Below, one piece after another: positions 25,430 to 33,469 of a stretch of 64,000 nucleotides of DNA (within the stretch, counting starts at the first letter, position 1; the number at the start of each line of letters is the position of its first letter). The notes below the pieces were generated by a model. The model searched no databases. It worked only from the letters and a program-made list of their open reading frames with translations, and was not told the origin of the DNA. The DNA is from Arcicella sp034931005 (GTDB taxonomy: Bacteria > Bacteroidota > Bacteroidia > Cytophagales > Spirosomataceae). The position numbers and the translations under genes are program-made. The stretch spans positions 58,120 to 122,119 of the forward strand of contig NZ_JAYGIN010000003.1 of assembly GCF_034931005.1 (NCBI RefSeq). The letters run 5' to 3'.

Positions 25430-26113
25430 CTAAACCATTAATTTAAAGCCTTCGCCATGAACATTAACTATTTGAATTTCAGGCTCTTCTTTTAGGAATT
25501 TGCGAAGTTTAGTAATGTAAACATCCATACTTCGGGCATTGAAATAGGTATCGTCCCCCCAAACCATTTTTAGGGCAAAGCTACGGCTTACGGAGTTGCC
25601 CATATTTTCGCAAAGGAGCTTTAATAATTGCGATTCTTTGACAGTTAATTTCTGGGATTCGTCATGGTGTATGAGCGTTTGTTTTTCAGAATCAAAGACA
25701 AAACCTCTGATTTTGAAGCTCGTAACTTTCTCATTTTGTAGTTCTTCCTTCTGACTTCTTCGTAAAACTGCTTGCAAACGAGCCAATAATTCTTCCATCG
25801 AAAACGGTTTTGTCATATAATCATCCGCCCCCAATTTAAAACCTTGAAGTGTGTCTTCTTTCATAGCTTTAGCCGTCAGAAAGATAATAGGCGTATCTCG
25901 GTCTGACATTCTTACTTCTTTTGCCAATGTAAAACCGTCTTTTTTGGGCATCATTACGTCAAAAATACAAAGGTCATAAGGTTGTTGGACGAACTTCGTG
26001 AGGGCTTCGTCGCCGTCTTTTGCCAAAGTGGTTTCGTAACCTTTGATGGTCAAATATTCTTGCAATAATGTTCCCAAATTTGGGTCGTCTTCGGCGAGTA
26101 GAATCTTAGTCAT
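25430..26113 (-). CDS. OmpR-family response regulator
   Basis: A 227-residue two-component response regulator from the ATG at 26113; the frame is open to 26206, but the upstream part is not regulator-like, so the shorter start (MTKILLAEDD) is chosen. The receiver domain has acidic residues at LLAEDD, phosphoacceptor Asp52 in CIFDVMMPK, Thr in IIFLTAKA and Lys102 in YMTKPF. The C-terminal winged helix (SFKIRGFVFDSEKQTL, VKMVWGDDTYFNARSMDVYI-like ending) binds DNA. The likely partner is the histidine kinase at 27638-29377 on the same strand, but an AAA ATPase gene and a mobile element now lie between them. Targets are unknown. Confidence 0.93.
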   Translation of the reverse strand: MTKILLAEDDPNLGTLLQEYLTIKGYETTLAKDGDEALTKFVQQPYDLCIFDVMMPKKDGFTLAKEVRMSDRDTPIIFLTAKAMKEDTLQGFKLGADDYMTKPFSMEELLARLQAVLRRSQKEELQNEKVTSFKIRGFVFDSEKQTLIHHDESQKLTVKESQLLKLLCENMGNSVSRSFALKMVWGDDTYFNARSMDVYITKLRKFLKEEPEIQIVNVHGEGFKLMV

Positions 26114-26140
26114 TTTGTTAAATTTGGTTTGATTTTTAAT

Positions 26141-26316
26141 ATATTTTACGGAACTATCTACAATTTGTCGCAGAATAAAATTAGCCCACAGCTTGTACTG
26201 ATTCAACGGATTTACACGGATAAATTTAAAGAAAAATCAGTGTAAATCTGTTTTATCTGTTCTATCCGTGGTCTAATTTTGTCTTGCGACAAATAGTAGA
26301 TAATTCCGATATTTTA
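26141..26316. mobile_element. 160-bp MITE, copy 2, with 8-bp target duplication
   Basis: The element is 26149-26308, the same length and nearly the same sequence as the copy at 15422-15581. Both flanks carry ATATTTTA (26141-26148 and 26309-26316), a perfect 8-bp target duplication. It lies between the response regulator start and the ATPase gene and supplies the last 15 codons of the ATPase open frame. Confidence 0.9.
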
Positions 26317-27491
26317 TTTAAAAGCCCTAAATCTGCCAAATTCACCATAATTTCTCCCAAATTACAAACCTTCCATTCTGGACGAGTGAAATAGTTTCCT
26401 CCTTCCGTAGTAATTACAAAATTATGTTCGGTTTTTAAATCGTTTAATGCTTCGGTTGTACCTCTGGTTAAGGAATTAGCGGATGATAATTTGATTTCAA
26501 TGGATACCACGGGTGTAATGCCTTTTACTAATACCAAATCCATTTCAGCTTGATTGGAAGTTCGGTAAAAATAGGGTTTTATGGAACTATGCAATGCGTT
26601 ACAAATTTGCTCAATCACGTAGCCTTCCCACGAGTGTCCGATGAGTTTATTTCTCAACAAAGAATCATAGTCAAAAACGTTAGACAAATAATGTAAATTT
26701 CCCGAATCACGATAATACAATTTAGGACTTTTAACGACTCTTTTACTGATATTTACGAACCAAGGCTGCAATCTACGAATCAAAAATGCTTGCTCTAAAA
26801 CGTCAAGGGTTTGGGTAATTATTTTTACATTGACGTTTAATGAATTGGCTAAATCGCTATAAGTCAAGGTTGAACCATGAACTCCCGTAAGCATAAGCAT
26901 GAGATTATAAAGCAAAGTCGGGCTAAGGCTCAGTCCGAGATTAACCAAATCTCTTGTGATGTATGTCTTGATAAAATTCTCTTGCCACAAAGCCCAAATG
27001 TCATCATCGGGAGCTAATAAAGCATCTGGGAAACCACCTCTGAACCAATGTTTTTTAAGGTCAATATCTGATGAAATTATTTCCGAAAACTGCAGCGGTG
27101 GCAATTCTAAATAAGCAATTCTGCCCGCTAACGTTTCGGCACTATTTGCCAAAAAAGTAGGCGATGCTGAACCCAATAAAATAAACCTACCAGCCACTCG
27201 GTTTTCGTCAATTAGAGAACGAAGCAAGGGGAATAATTCAAGCATCAATTGTACTTCGTCAATGATAACGGTTTTGTCTTGATATTGAGATAAAAACCAT
27301 TCTGGATTCTCCTTCAATTGAGCCATGACTCTGGGTGACTCCAAATCAAAATAAACACAAGGTTTATCCAAAACAGGCTCTAAGTTTTTGACCAAAGTAG
27401 TCTTTCCTACTTGTCTCGCCCCCACAATTCCAACGGCTGGGAAATGTTTAATGAGTTTTTCTATTTGAGCTTTTTGACTTCTCTCAATCAT
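26262..27491 (-). CDS. AAA-type ATPase with DUF4143 C-terminal domain
   Basis: A 409-residue ATP-binding protein of the widespread AAA_14/DUF4143 group. Walker A is GARQVGKTT (residues 24-32), Walker B is VIIDEVQLM (about 75-83), and a sensor-like LGSASPTFL follows. A winged-helix segment (LTYSDLANSLNVNVKIITQ) and a PD-(D/E)XK-like C-terminal region (EMDLVLVKG, VVSIEIKLSS) complete it. Function is uncertain; the group is common in accessory DNA. The last 15 residues (from SELSTICRK to the stop) are encoded by an inserted 160-bp element; removing it with one target copy gives an ending LLNKIY and a stop. It separates the histidine kinase and regulator genes. Confidence 0.88.
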   Translation of the reverse strand: MIERSQKAQIEKLIKHFPAVGIVGARQVGKTTLVKNLEPVLDKPCVYFDLESPRVMAQLKENPEWFLSQYQDKTVIIDEVQLMLELFPLLRSLIDENRVAGRFILLGSASPTFLANSAETLAGRIAYLELPPLQFSEIISSDIDLKKHWFRGGFPDALLAPDDDIWALWQENFIKTYITRDLVNLGLSLSPTLLYNLMLMLTGVHGSTLTYSDLANSLNVNVKIITQTLDVLEQAFLIRRLQPWFVNISKRVVKSPKLYYRDSGNLHYLSNVFDYDSLLRNKLIGHSWEGYVIEQICNALHSSIKPYFYRTSNQAEMDLVLVKGITPVVSIEIKLSSANSLTRGTTEALNDLKTEHNFVITTEGGNYFTRPEWKVCNLGEIMVNLADLGLLNKISELSTICRKTKLDHG

Positions 27492-27495
27492 GGTT

Positions 27496-27554
27496 TTTGA
27501 AATTAATCATGCAATTTATGATTTTTTGTATAGAATTGCATGATTAATTTCAAA
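27496..27554. repeat. 21-bp perfect inverted repeat upstream of the AAA ATPase gene
   Basis: The arms at 27496-27516 and 27534-27554 are perfect complements around a 17-nt T-rich loop, with the left arm ending 5 nt from the ATPase ATG. It may be the kinase gene terminator, an operator or a leader hairpin. Confidence 0.7.
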
Positions 27555-27637
27555 TACGATAAAACGAATCAATTATTGAGGAAACTTACTCACTCCAATT
27601 TGCCATTGGGTTTGGTTTTGCGTTTTTAACGCATAAT

Positions 27638-29377
27638 TTACACAGGCAACACCACCTCAAACTCACTTCCTTCGCCCAATTTACTTTGCACATTAATTTT
27701 CCCATGATGTTCTTCCACCATCTTTTTTACGTAACTCAATCCTAAGCCGAAGCCTTTTACGTCGTGGACATTGCCCGTAGGTACACGGTAGAATTTCTCG
27801 AAAATTTGCTTGATAGAATCCTTTGCCATACCAATTCCTTTATCGCTTACTTTGATAGAAAGACCCTTTTCGGTGTCTTCCGTCGTGATTTTGATGATTG
27901 GTTTTTCGGGCGAATACTTATTGGCATTATCCAAAAGGTTAAAAAGGATATTGGTTAAATGCACTTCATCCGCTTGAATTTCTACGTTTTCTGCCTGTAA
28001 ATCTACGTCAATTATTCCTTCTCGAAGTTCAATTTGGGGACTAATATTTTCCAAAACTCGCTCAATAATTTGATGCACATTTACCGTGCCTAATTTCAAT
28101 TGAACCTCTCCACGTTCCATTTGGGCAGTTTGCAAAACCTTTTCAACTTGCGAGCCAAGTCGTTTGTTTTCATCTTGAATAATGCCTAAATAACGTTTAA
28201 ATATCGTTGGACTTGCCGCAACGGATTCATCGCCAAGCATTTGAGTTGCCAATGAAATGGTAGAAATTGGCGTTTTAAACTCATGCGTCATGTTATTGAT
28301 GAAGTCATTTTTAATATCTGCCAATTGCTTTTGCTTCAAAATTGTGCTAACCGCTACATAAAAACAACCCAAAACGACCAAAATCAAGAGTAATGAAGTA
28401 GCGTACATCATCCAAATATTGCGAATAATGTAACGGTCTTGATTGGGGAAATACACCCTTAAATAGTTCTCTGAATTACTATAATCGTTCGGGAAAAGAC
28501 TGACAGTGTAAGTATCTTTATCATTTTTTAAACCCGTCATTTTATATTTCATCGACGAGGCATAATGTAAGTAAGTCGGATTTTCTAAGCTACTAATTCC
28601 ATACTCAAATGGAATTTCAATGCCCTTCATTTTGATTTCGTATTTCAACAAAGAATCCAAAATCTGATAATTGATTCTATCGTAAATACTTCGTTTGGTA
28701 AACAGGAAATCGTTAAAAACTTCCTTCGCCATTTCAGCCTTATTTTTTACTTTTTGGGCCGTTTCTTCAAATTGTTGGTGGCGGTCAATGTGTGGACTAC
28801 GCTTAATTTTCTTCTTTTTAGCCGCTAATTCTTGATAACGTTTCACCGAATCATCAACCATCATATTATGGCGTTGAATGGCTTCTCCAAAAATATCATC
28901 CAATTGCTTCTGTCCACTCATTAGGCTTAGAACATCTTCATCTTTTAAGTCAATAGAAAACTCTTGATGCTCTCTGATTTCACCATTTGGCAGAATTTCT
29001 ACGCCTTTTGAAACTAAAATATCCGATGGAAATTGCTTCTCAGTCATTTTGCCCAAATTCATCGCAACACTTGGATTTTTCGAAGCAATTGATTGGGGTT
29101 TATTTTGCTTGGCTTTTACACTTTCTATGGCAGGCTTTGAAATCGCCAATAATTGCTTTTTGTTTTCTTCTGAAGCTATTTTTCGTTGCATAAAATAGTA
29201 CATCTCTTGTTGAGATAATTTCCTGACAACCTGTTGCATAGCATCACGTACGTCACTCCCAAACTGGTCATTTTTTGAGCGTACCGTAAAGCCAAGCCAA
29301 TACATTTGAAAGGCAATCAAGCCTAATAATGCAAAGGTCATCAAAGCAATGATATATCGTATTTTCTGTTTGGTCAT
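27638..29377 (-). CDS. Two-component sensor histidine kinase
   Basis: A 579-residue membrane histidine kinase. Transmembrane segments are at about 9-30 and 325-347, framing a periplasmic domain of roughly 290 residues that is Lys/Gln-rich with coiled stretches and no recognised ligand fold. The cytoplasmic part has the dimerisation box with phosphoacceptor His365 in NNMTHEFKTPIST and an HATPase domain (NILFNLLDNANKYSPEKP, VSDKGIGMAKDS, GFGLGLSYVKKMVEEHHG). The cognate regulator is probably at 25430-26113, now separated by the AAA ATPase gene. A divergent gene for a secreted protein with a T9SS-like tail starts 290 nt away and may be a target. Confidence 0.93.
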   Translation of the reverse strand: MTKQKIRYIIALMTFALLGLIAFQMYWLGFTVRSKNDQFGSDVRDAMQQVVRKLSQQEMYYFMQRKIASEENKKQLLAISKPAIESVKAKQNKPQSIASKNPSVAMNLGKMTEKQFPSDILVSKGVEILPNGEIREHQEFSIDLKDEDVLSLMSGQKQLDDIFGEAIQRHNMMVDDSVKRYQELAAKKKKIKRSPHIDRHQQFEETAQKVKNKAEMAKEVFNDFLFTKRSIYDRINYQILDSLLKYEIKMKGIEIPFEYGISSLENPTYLHYASSMKYKMTGLKNDKDTYTVSLFPNDYSNSENYLRVYFPNQDRYIIRNIWMMYATSLLLILVVLGCFYVAVSTILKQKQLADIKNDFINNMTHEFKTPISTISLATQMLGDESVAASPTIFKRYLGIIQDENKRLGSQVEKVLQTAQMERGEVQLKLGTVNVHQIIERVLENISPQIELREGIIDVDLQAENVEIQADEVHLTNILFNLLDNANKYSPEKPIIKITTEDTEKGLSIKVSDKGIGMAKDSIKQIFEKFYRVPTGNVHDVKGFGLGLSYVKKMVEEHHGKINVQSKLGEGSEFEVVLPV

Positions 29378-29379
29378 TT

Positions 29380-29465
29380 TATAATTAGGGGTTAGGTGTT
29401 TGGTTTTAGGGGTTAGTTTTTGACGAAATAATTTCTAACTGACACCTAATACCAAAAACCTAATA
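29380..29465. repeat. Inverted low-complexity repeat upstream of the histidine kinase
   Basis: TTAGGTGTTTGGTTTTAGG near 29389-29413 is mirrored as an imperfect complement (ACACCTAATACC, then AAAAACCTAATACC) near 29444-29470. It lies between the kinase start and the divergent gene. Confidence 0.55.
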
Positions 29466-29667
29466 CCTTTTCTGCAACATTCTAAAATTTTTTGTGTCTA
29501 TAATTCGTCAGTAAAATTAATGTAAAAAATACCTCTTGTATGCTCTTTAACATCTTTTAACAGTAGATAAAGAATTGATATTGAGGATGCTTCGTTTCTT
29601 TGCTGAATAAGTAGCACAGGAATATTTTCTGTGAATTAAACGAATAATATTTTAACCAAATATACCA

Positions 29668-30507
29668 ATGAAAAAAATAATCATATCCGCTTTATTACTC
29701 ACTTTGGGAGTGTCGGCAATGGCACAAAAAAACGTTTCTCAAAATATTGAAGAAAAAAACGGGCAACTTAAAATCCATATTGAGTCGTCGGAAAATGGTA
29801 AAAAAGAGATTTTCGACCGTAGTTATAATGTTGAAGGAATGAGTGCCGACGAAAAAGATAAACTCATCAATCATATTTCAGATTCGCTTTTAACAGCTTC
29901 TGGAAATGGCGAACGCAAACATATCAGAATCAAAATTAATAAAGATGGAGAAGGGGCAGGGATGAGGTCAGAAAATGATGATGACCGTCCATTTTCACAC
30001 AATGCTCCACAAGGCACGAAGAAAAAAAGAGTAGAAATCTATAAAGATGGCAAAAGAATTCAAAAAGATTTGGATGGCGATAATGAAGATATGACTATTT
30101 TCTTCAAAGATTTTGGCAATGATATGGAAAAAAGATTTAAAGATTTTGACCACAAAAAGCTTTTAGGCTCGCTTGAGCCAATGGTAAAAGATTTTAAGTT
30201 TAAGTTTGATGGAGACATGAAAGATTTTGATTTTATGAATGAGTCAAAAACAGTAAAAGCCCTCAAAATATATCCAAATAAGCCATTTGATAGTAAATTA
30301 AACCTTAAATTCTTTGCCCCACAAAAAGGTGATGTGAATGTAATCGTCACTGATATTAATGGAAAAGAAGTAGGTTCGCAAAAAATCAAAGATTTTCAAG
30401 GAGACTTTATGGGACAAGTTGATTTGAAGAAAAACGTAAAAGGCACAATGTTCGTAACAGTAACACAAGGAGAAGACGGAACCGCTAAGAGAGTGGTTAT
30501 TGAGTAG
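29668..30507 (+). CDS. Secreted protein with T9SS type A-like C-terminal domain
   Basis: A 279-residue exported protein (signal peptide ending near SAMAQ). The middle (residues 25-195) is charged, rich in Lys and Asp, and has repeated acidic motifs (DGDNEDMTIFFKDFGND, KRFKDFDHKK); no known domain is seen. The last 75 residues resemble a T9SS type A sorting domain: IYPNKPFDSKLNLKFF, GDVNVIVTDINGKEV, KKNVKGTMFVTVTQ and a basic end (KRVVIE). Type IX secretion to the surface is therefore likely but not certain because the PNP signature reads PNKP. It is divergent from the histidine kinase gene, suggesting it may be sensed or regulated by that system. Confidence 0.72.
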   Translation: MKKIIISALLLTLGVSAMAQKNVSQNIEEKNGQLKIHIESSENGKKEIFDRSYNVEGMSADEKDKLINHISDSLLTASGNGERKHIRIKINKDGEGAGMRSENDDDRPFSHNAPQGTKKKRVEIYKDGKRIQKDLDGDNEDMTIFFKDFGNDMEKRFKDFDHKKLLGSLEPMVKDFKFKFDGDMKDFDFMNESKTVKALKIYPNKPFDSKLNLKFFAPQKGDVNVIVTDINGKEVGSQKIKDFQGDFMGQVDLKKNVKGTMFVTVTQGEDGTAKRVVIE

Positions 30508-30588
30508 TGTATTTAGTGAATGGAAGGTTGAGTGAATATCGGACAAACTAATCACTAAATCACTCAATCTCTCATTCATTAAATAGAC

Positions 30589-31308
30589 TTAGAGCTTAAA
30601 AATAAAATGTGTTTGTAAAATATTCTCTTCATCAAATTCTACCAAAGAAGCCCTTTGCCGATGATTCCACATATAACCTACTTCGGTCGTAAAATGGGGT
30701 GAAAAATTATGATTATAGGCAAAATACAACTGATTCTGACTAAAAGAATTGGCAGGTAAATGCGGAGGAATATTATAAAGAGGTTCTTCACTGACAAAAA
30801 TAGTATTGTTCCCATTCCAATTATATCTCATCTGCAAACGCAAGCGAACTCGCCCCTGTTCGTCTCCCCAAGTGTCATCAACCCTTTTAAAAATACGATA
30901 CTCATAACCAAATCGAGAACGAAAATTCCACTTGTCACTTAAATTTTTTGACCATTCTGTAAAAAAAGAAGGTCTGAGTTCACTTCTGGCGACAGAGCTT
31001 AAATCTTTTACCTTTCCATATAGAGGATAGGTATGCAAAAAAAATGGAGCAAATGAAAAGGTTAAATTATGATATTTATAAAAAGTAGCAAAACGGTATC
31101 CCTCCATTAATTTCAATGAAAAAGGGCTCATTGAGGAAGATAAAAAATCATTTTGACGACGAATGTGGACATCGCCAACGAACTCCCAATGGTTATTGAT
31201 TTTTTTTTGAACTACAATTCTGTTCCAAGAAGAAAAATGAGTGTATTCTTGGGCATAACAATTAGTAAACAAAAAAATAAGTAAGATAGCAGTTAGAAAT
31301 TTGTACAT
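30589..31308 (-). CDS. DUF2490 domain-containing outer membrane protein
   Basis: A 239-residue protein of the DUF2490 family. It has a signal peptide (FLFTNCYAQ) and then amphipathic beta strands: WEFVGDVHIRRQND, NFRSRFGYEYRIF, VRLRLQMRYNW, TTEVGYMWNHRQR. It ends with a strand (TNFIFKL-like, LQTHFIFKL), consistent with a small outer membrane beta-barrel. Function is unknown for this family. It converges on the secreted-protein gene; the gap holds only inverted AT-rich repeats. No operon partner is visible because tRNA genes lie upstream. Confidence 0.85.
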   Translation of the reverse strand: MYKFLTAILLIFLFTNCYAQEYTHFSSWNRIVVQKKINNHWEFVGDVHIRRQNDFLSSSMSPFSLKLMEGYRFATFYKYHNLTFSFAPFFLHTYPLYGKVKDLSSVARSELRPSFFTEWSKNLSDKWNFRSRFGYEYRIFKRVDDTWGDEQGRVRLRLQMRYNWNGNNTIFVSEEPLYNIPPHLPANSFSQNQLYFAYNHNFSPHFTTEVGYMWNHRQRASLVEFDEENILQTHFIFKL

Positions 31309-31484
31309 AAAAATGTTTTATATAATTGTAAAACTATCTAAAAACACCTTTAAAACCTATCTTTCCTCCTTTTGCGGAAGGGTATTTGAAAATATTTTAA
31401 AATTTATTGGTTGTTATAAACAAAACATAATCAGGTATTTATGAGTATATTTACAAATTTTCTTCATTTTTTTTTCAATAAATA

Positions 31485-31516
31485 CTTGCATACAAAAAAT
31501 GAAAGCACTAATTTTG
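31485..31516 (+). promoter_or_regulatory. Promoter of the tRNA pair
   Basis: A -33 core CTTG (31485-31488) and a -7 box TAATTTTG (31509-31516) are 20 nt apart. The predicted start lies about 18 nt before tRNA-Gly. Confidence 0.7.
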
Positions 31517-31540
31517 TACCACAATTCACCAGAACAATAT

Positions 31541-31613
31541 GCGAAAGTAGCTCAGCTGGTAGAGCGCAACCTTGCCAAGGTTGAGGTCGCCGGTTCGAAC
31601 CCGGTCTTTCGCT
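31541..31613 (+). tRNA. tRNA-Gly (GCC)
   Basis: The cloverleaf folds fully: acceptor GCGAAAG with CTTTCGC, D-arm GCTC...GAGC, anticodon stem CAACC/GGTTG with loop TTGCCAA (anticodon GCC), and T-arm CCGGTTCGAACCCGG-type. The discriminator is T and CCA is not encoded. Confidence 0.97.
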
Positions 31614-31621
31614 CAGCTTAA

Positions 31622-31646
31622 ATGAAGCACCTTTAGGTGCTTTTTA
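31622..31646 (+). terminator. Hairpin between the two tRNA genes
   Basis: AAGCACCT and AGGTGCTT form an 8-bp stem with a TT loop followed by T residues. It may be a terminator or a processing signal between tRNA-Gly and tRNA-Leu. Confidence 0.55.
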
Positions 31647-31679
31647 AGTTTAAGATGAAGGGCTTCGGCTCAGATTCAT

Positions 31680-31766
31680 GCCAGGGTGGTGGAACTGGTA
31701 GACACGCAGGACTTAAAATCCTGTGAACGTAAGTTCGTACGGGTTCGATTCCCGTCCCCGGTACCA
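31680..31766 (+). tRNA. tRNA-Leu (UAA), class II, CCA encoded
   Basis: A class II tRNA with a long variable arm (GAACGTAAGTTC). The anticodon loop CTTAAAA gives anticodon TAA. The acceptor stem pairs GCCAGGG with CCCCGGT (one wobble and one mismatch), and the T-loop GGTTCGATTCC is normal. CCA is encoded at 31764-31766. Confidence 0.95.
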
Positions 31767-31771
31767 TTATC

Positions 31772-31811
31772 CGAAAGGAGCAAATATCAATTGATGTTTG
31801 CTCCTTTTTGT
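31772..31811. terminator. Palindromic terminator between tRNA-Leu and the restriction operon
   Basis: AAAGGAGCAAA with TTTGCTCCTTT extends into an almost complete 34-bp palindrome followed by a T-run. It separates tRNA-Leu from the converging restriction operon and can serve both. Confidence 0.82.
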
Positions 31812-31816
31812 TTTTA

Positions 31817-33469
31817 TTAACTAATTTGATACTTCGAAATCTCCCCTCTTACAATTTCTAACTTTTCGTTATCATTACCTTTTTCAAAAGCCAATAGAAG
31901 TCTATCTTCCCAACCCGAAGGACGGTACATTTTTCCTGATAAAAATCTAAAGTTCTTTACGACAAAGTCTTCTAAATTTCCTTCTGGTTTTATGGTATAG
32001 AAATTATATTTCTTATCTAAAAACTCCACAATTTTCTTACGAAATAAACTTCTGGCAGAACCTTTGAATTTATCTCTTTGTGATTGATTATTGGCTATAT
32101 AGGCGTTAAGTACAAACAAGAAATTGATATTATAGGTCTGTAAAATGAGCGTATCTCTATCAAAAAGCCTATCCTTGAAATGATTATTTTGTTTGAAATC
32201 ACTTTTGTATTTTAAGCCTTCTTTCTGAAAATCTAAGCTATCATTAAGCACCGCACTGATAAAAAAATTTGGCGTGATATTATACCCCTCCGTCAGTTCG
32301 TCACGGTAGCGAATATTATTCTCTAAAGCCCCTTTTTCATTCAATACGTCAATGTTGTACTGAATTACATTCTTTGCGTAGGTATATTGCTTGGCAATGG
32401 CATTTTGACCTGTCGTGGTCGTGTCTTTGTAATATTTACTATCTCCAATATGGTAAATTTGGTCTTGGCTCGTCAATAAATCTTGATAAGGGTAAATATG
32501 GTCAATCTCTTTGCCGTCTTTGTGATTTTTGAGGTGTGAAGGTAAATTTGGCTCTGATAAAAGCGTATCAATCATGTCTTCAAAAACGATATTGAAGTCT
32601 CGAACCAAAACGATTTCTTTGTGATGTTTTTTACTCTTTATTTTATCTTGAAGAAGGAAATAAGCATACAATAAATCCCATAATTTCAATAATTTATCCG
32701 AAAAGTATTTGTATTTTATTTGCTTCAAAATCACCATTCCACACTTCATTAGGTTTTCTAAATCTCTGCCTTTGTAGGGTGTAAATAGTTGGTTTGTAGC
32801 GATTTGAAAATAATATTTTTTATTAAAATAGCTTAGCACCGAAGATAAAATTACTAATAACTCTTCATCATAATTAATCGTTTTTTGCTTTGTAAGTGTG
32901 TCCACATACACGGGCGAACCATTTTGTAGCGTTGGCATTTTCTTGGCAATGGTTTTGTGCCAACTTACTTGCTGATTTTGGGCTGAATTAGTCTTTTTAA
33001 TGAAGGTAAACAGAGCCTGATTTTCACGATTGAAGCGGATAATACTCTGGATTAAATCCAATTCCGTCACATCTTTTTCTCCCAACGTTGAAATGACATT
33101 GGCTAAGTCACTACTTTCGGTAATAGTATTAGCTTGCTGACGTTTTTGAAACTGGCGAATTGCTAAATAATGCCATGTGGTGATGCTGAAAAGAAAGTCT
33201 AATTTCTTCTCTTTTCGCAAGGATTCTCGAATATCTGGATTATGGCTTAAATCAAAAATATCTTCGGGGCTATATTTCCCGAATACCTGATTATTTTCAA
33301 TAAAAACCTTCGGTAAAATCATGACGGGTTCGTTCATATCGGGTTCAAAATAGTAACCGATATAATTAACCTTACAACGCTGATTTTGAAGGGGAACGTA
33401 ATATCGTTCGCTCAGAATGGGCGAAATTAAAGATAAGTCGTAGGCGTATTCTTCGATGATGATTTTCAT
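31817..33469 (-). CDS. McrC/LlaJI-type restriction subunit with PD-(D/E)XK motif
   Basis: A 550-residue protein, last gene of a five-gene restriction-modification operon. It resembles McrC-like or LlaJI-family partner proteins of McrB GTPases. The middle region has a nuclease-like core: EIDHIYPYQDLL then HIGDSKYYK (about residues 340-350), fitting a PD-D-x-K active site. The N-terminal part (KVNYIGYYFEPDMNEPVMILPKV) matches the McrC opening. Its ATG overlaps the end of the McrB-like gene by 4 nt, indicating translational coupling. By family knowledge it would cut DNA when assembled with the GTPase ring. Exact target and cut geometry are unknown. Confidence 0.82.
   Translation of the reverse strand: MKIIIEEYAYDLSLISPILSERYYVPLQNQRCKVNYIGYYFEPDMNEPVMILPKVFIENNQVFGKYSPEDIFDLSHNPDIRESLRKEKKLDFLFSITTWHYLAIRQFQKRQQANTITESSDLANVISTLGEKDVTELDLIQSIIRFNRENQALFTFIKKTNSAQNQQVSWHKTIAKKMPTLQNGSPVYVDTLTKQKTINYDEELLVILSSVLSYFNKKYYFQIATNQLFTPYKGRDLENLMKCGMVILKQIKYKYFSDKLLKLWDLLYAYFLLQDKIKSKKHHKEIVLVRDFNIVFEDMIDTLLSEPNLPSHLKNHKDGKEIDHIYPYQDLLTSQDQIYHIGDSKYYKDTTTTGQNAIAKQYTYAKNVIQYNIDVLNEKGALENNIRYRDELTEGYNITPNFFISAVLNDSLDFQKEGLKYKSDFKQNNHFKDRLFDRDTLILQTYNINFLFVLNAYIANNQSQRDKFKGSARSLFRKKIVEFLDKKYNFYTIKPEGNLEDFVVKNFRFLSGKMYRPSGWEDRLLLAFEKGNDNEKLEIVRGEISKYQIS

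Noticed and set aside
31541..31766. tRNA-derived att site for the restriction operon
   Set aside because: No duplicated tRNA 3' end or integrase gene was found on the distal side of the operon.
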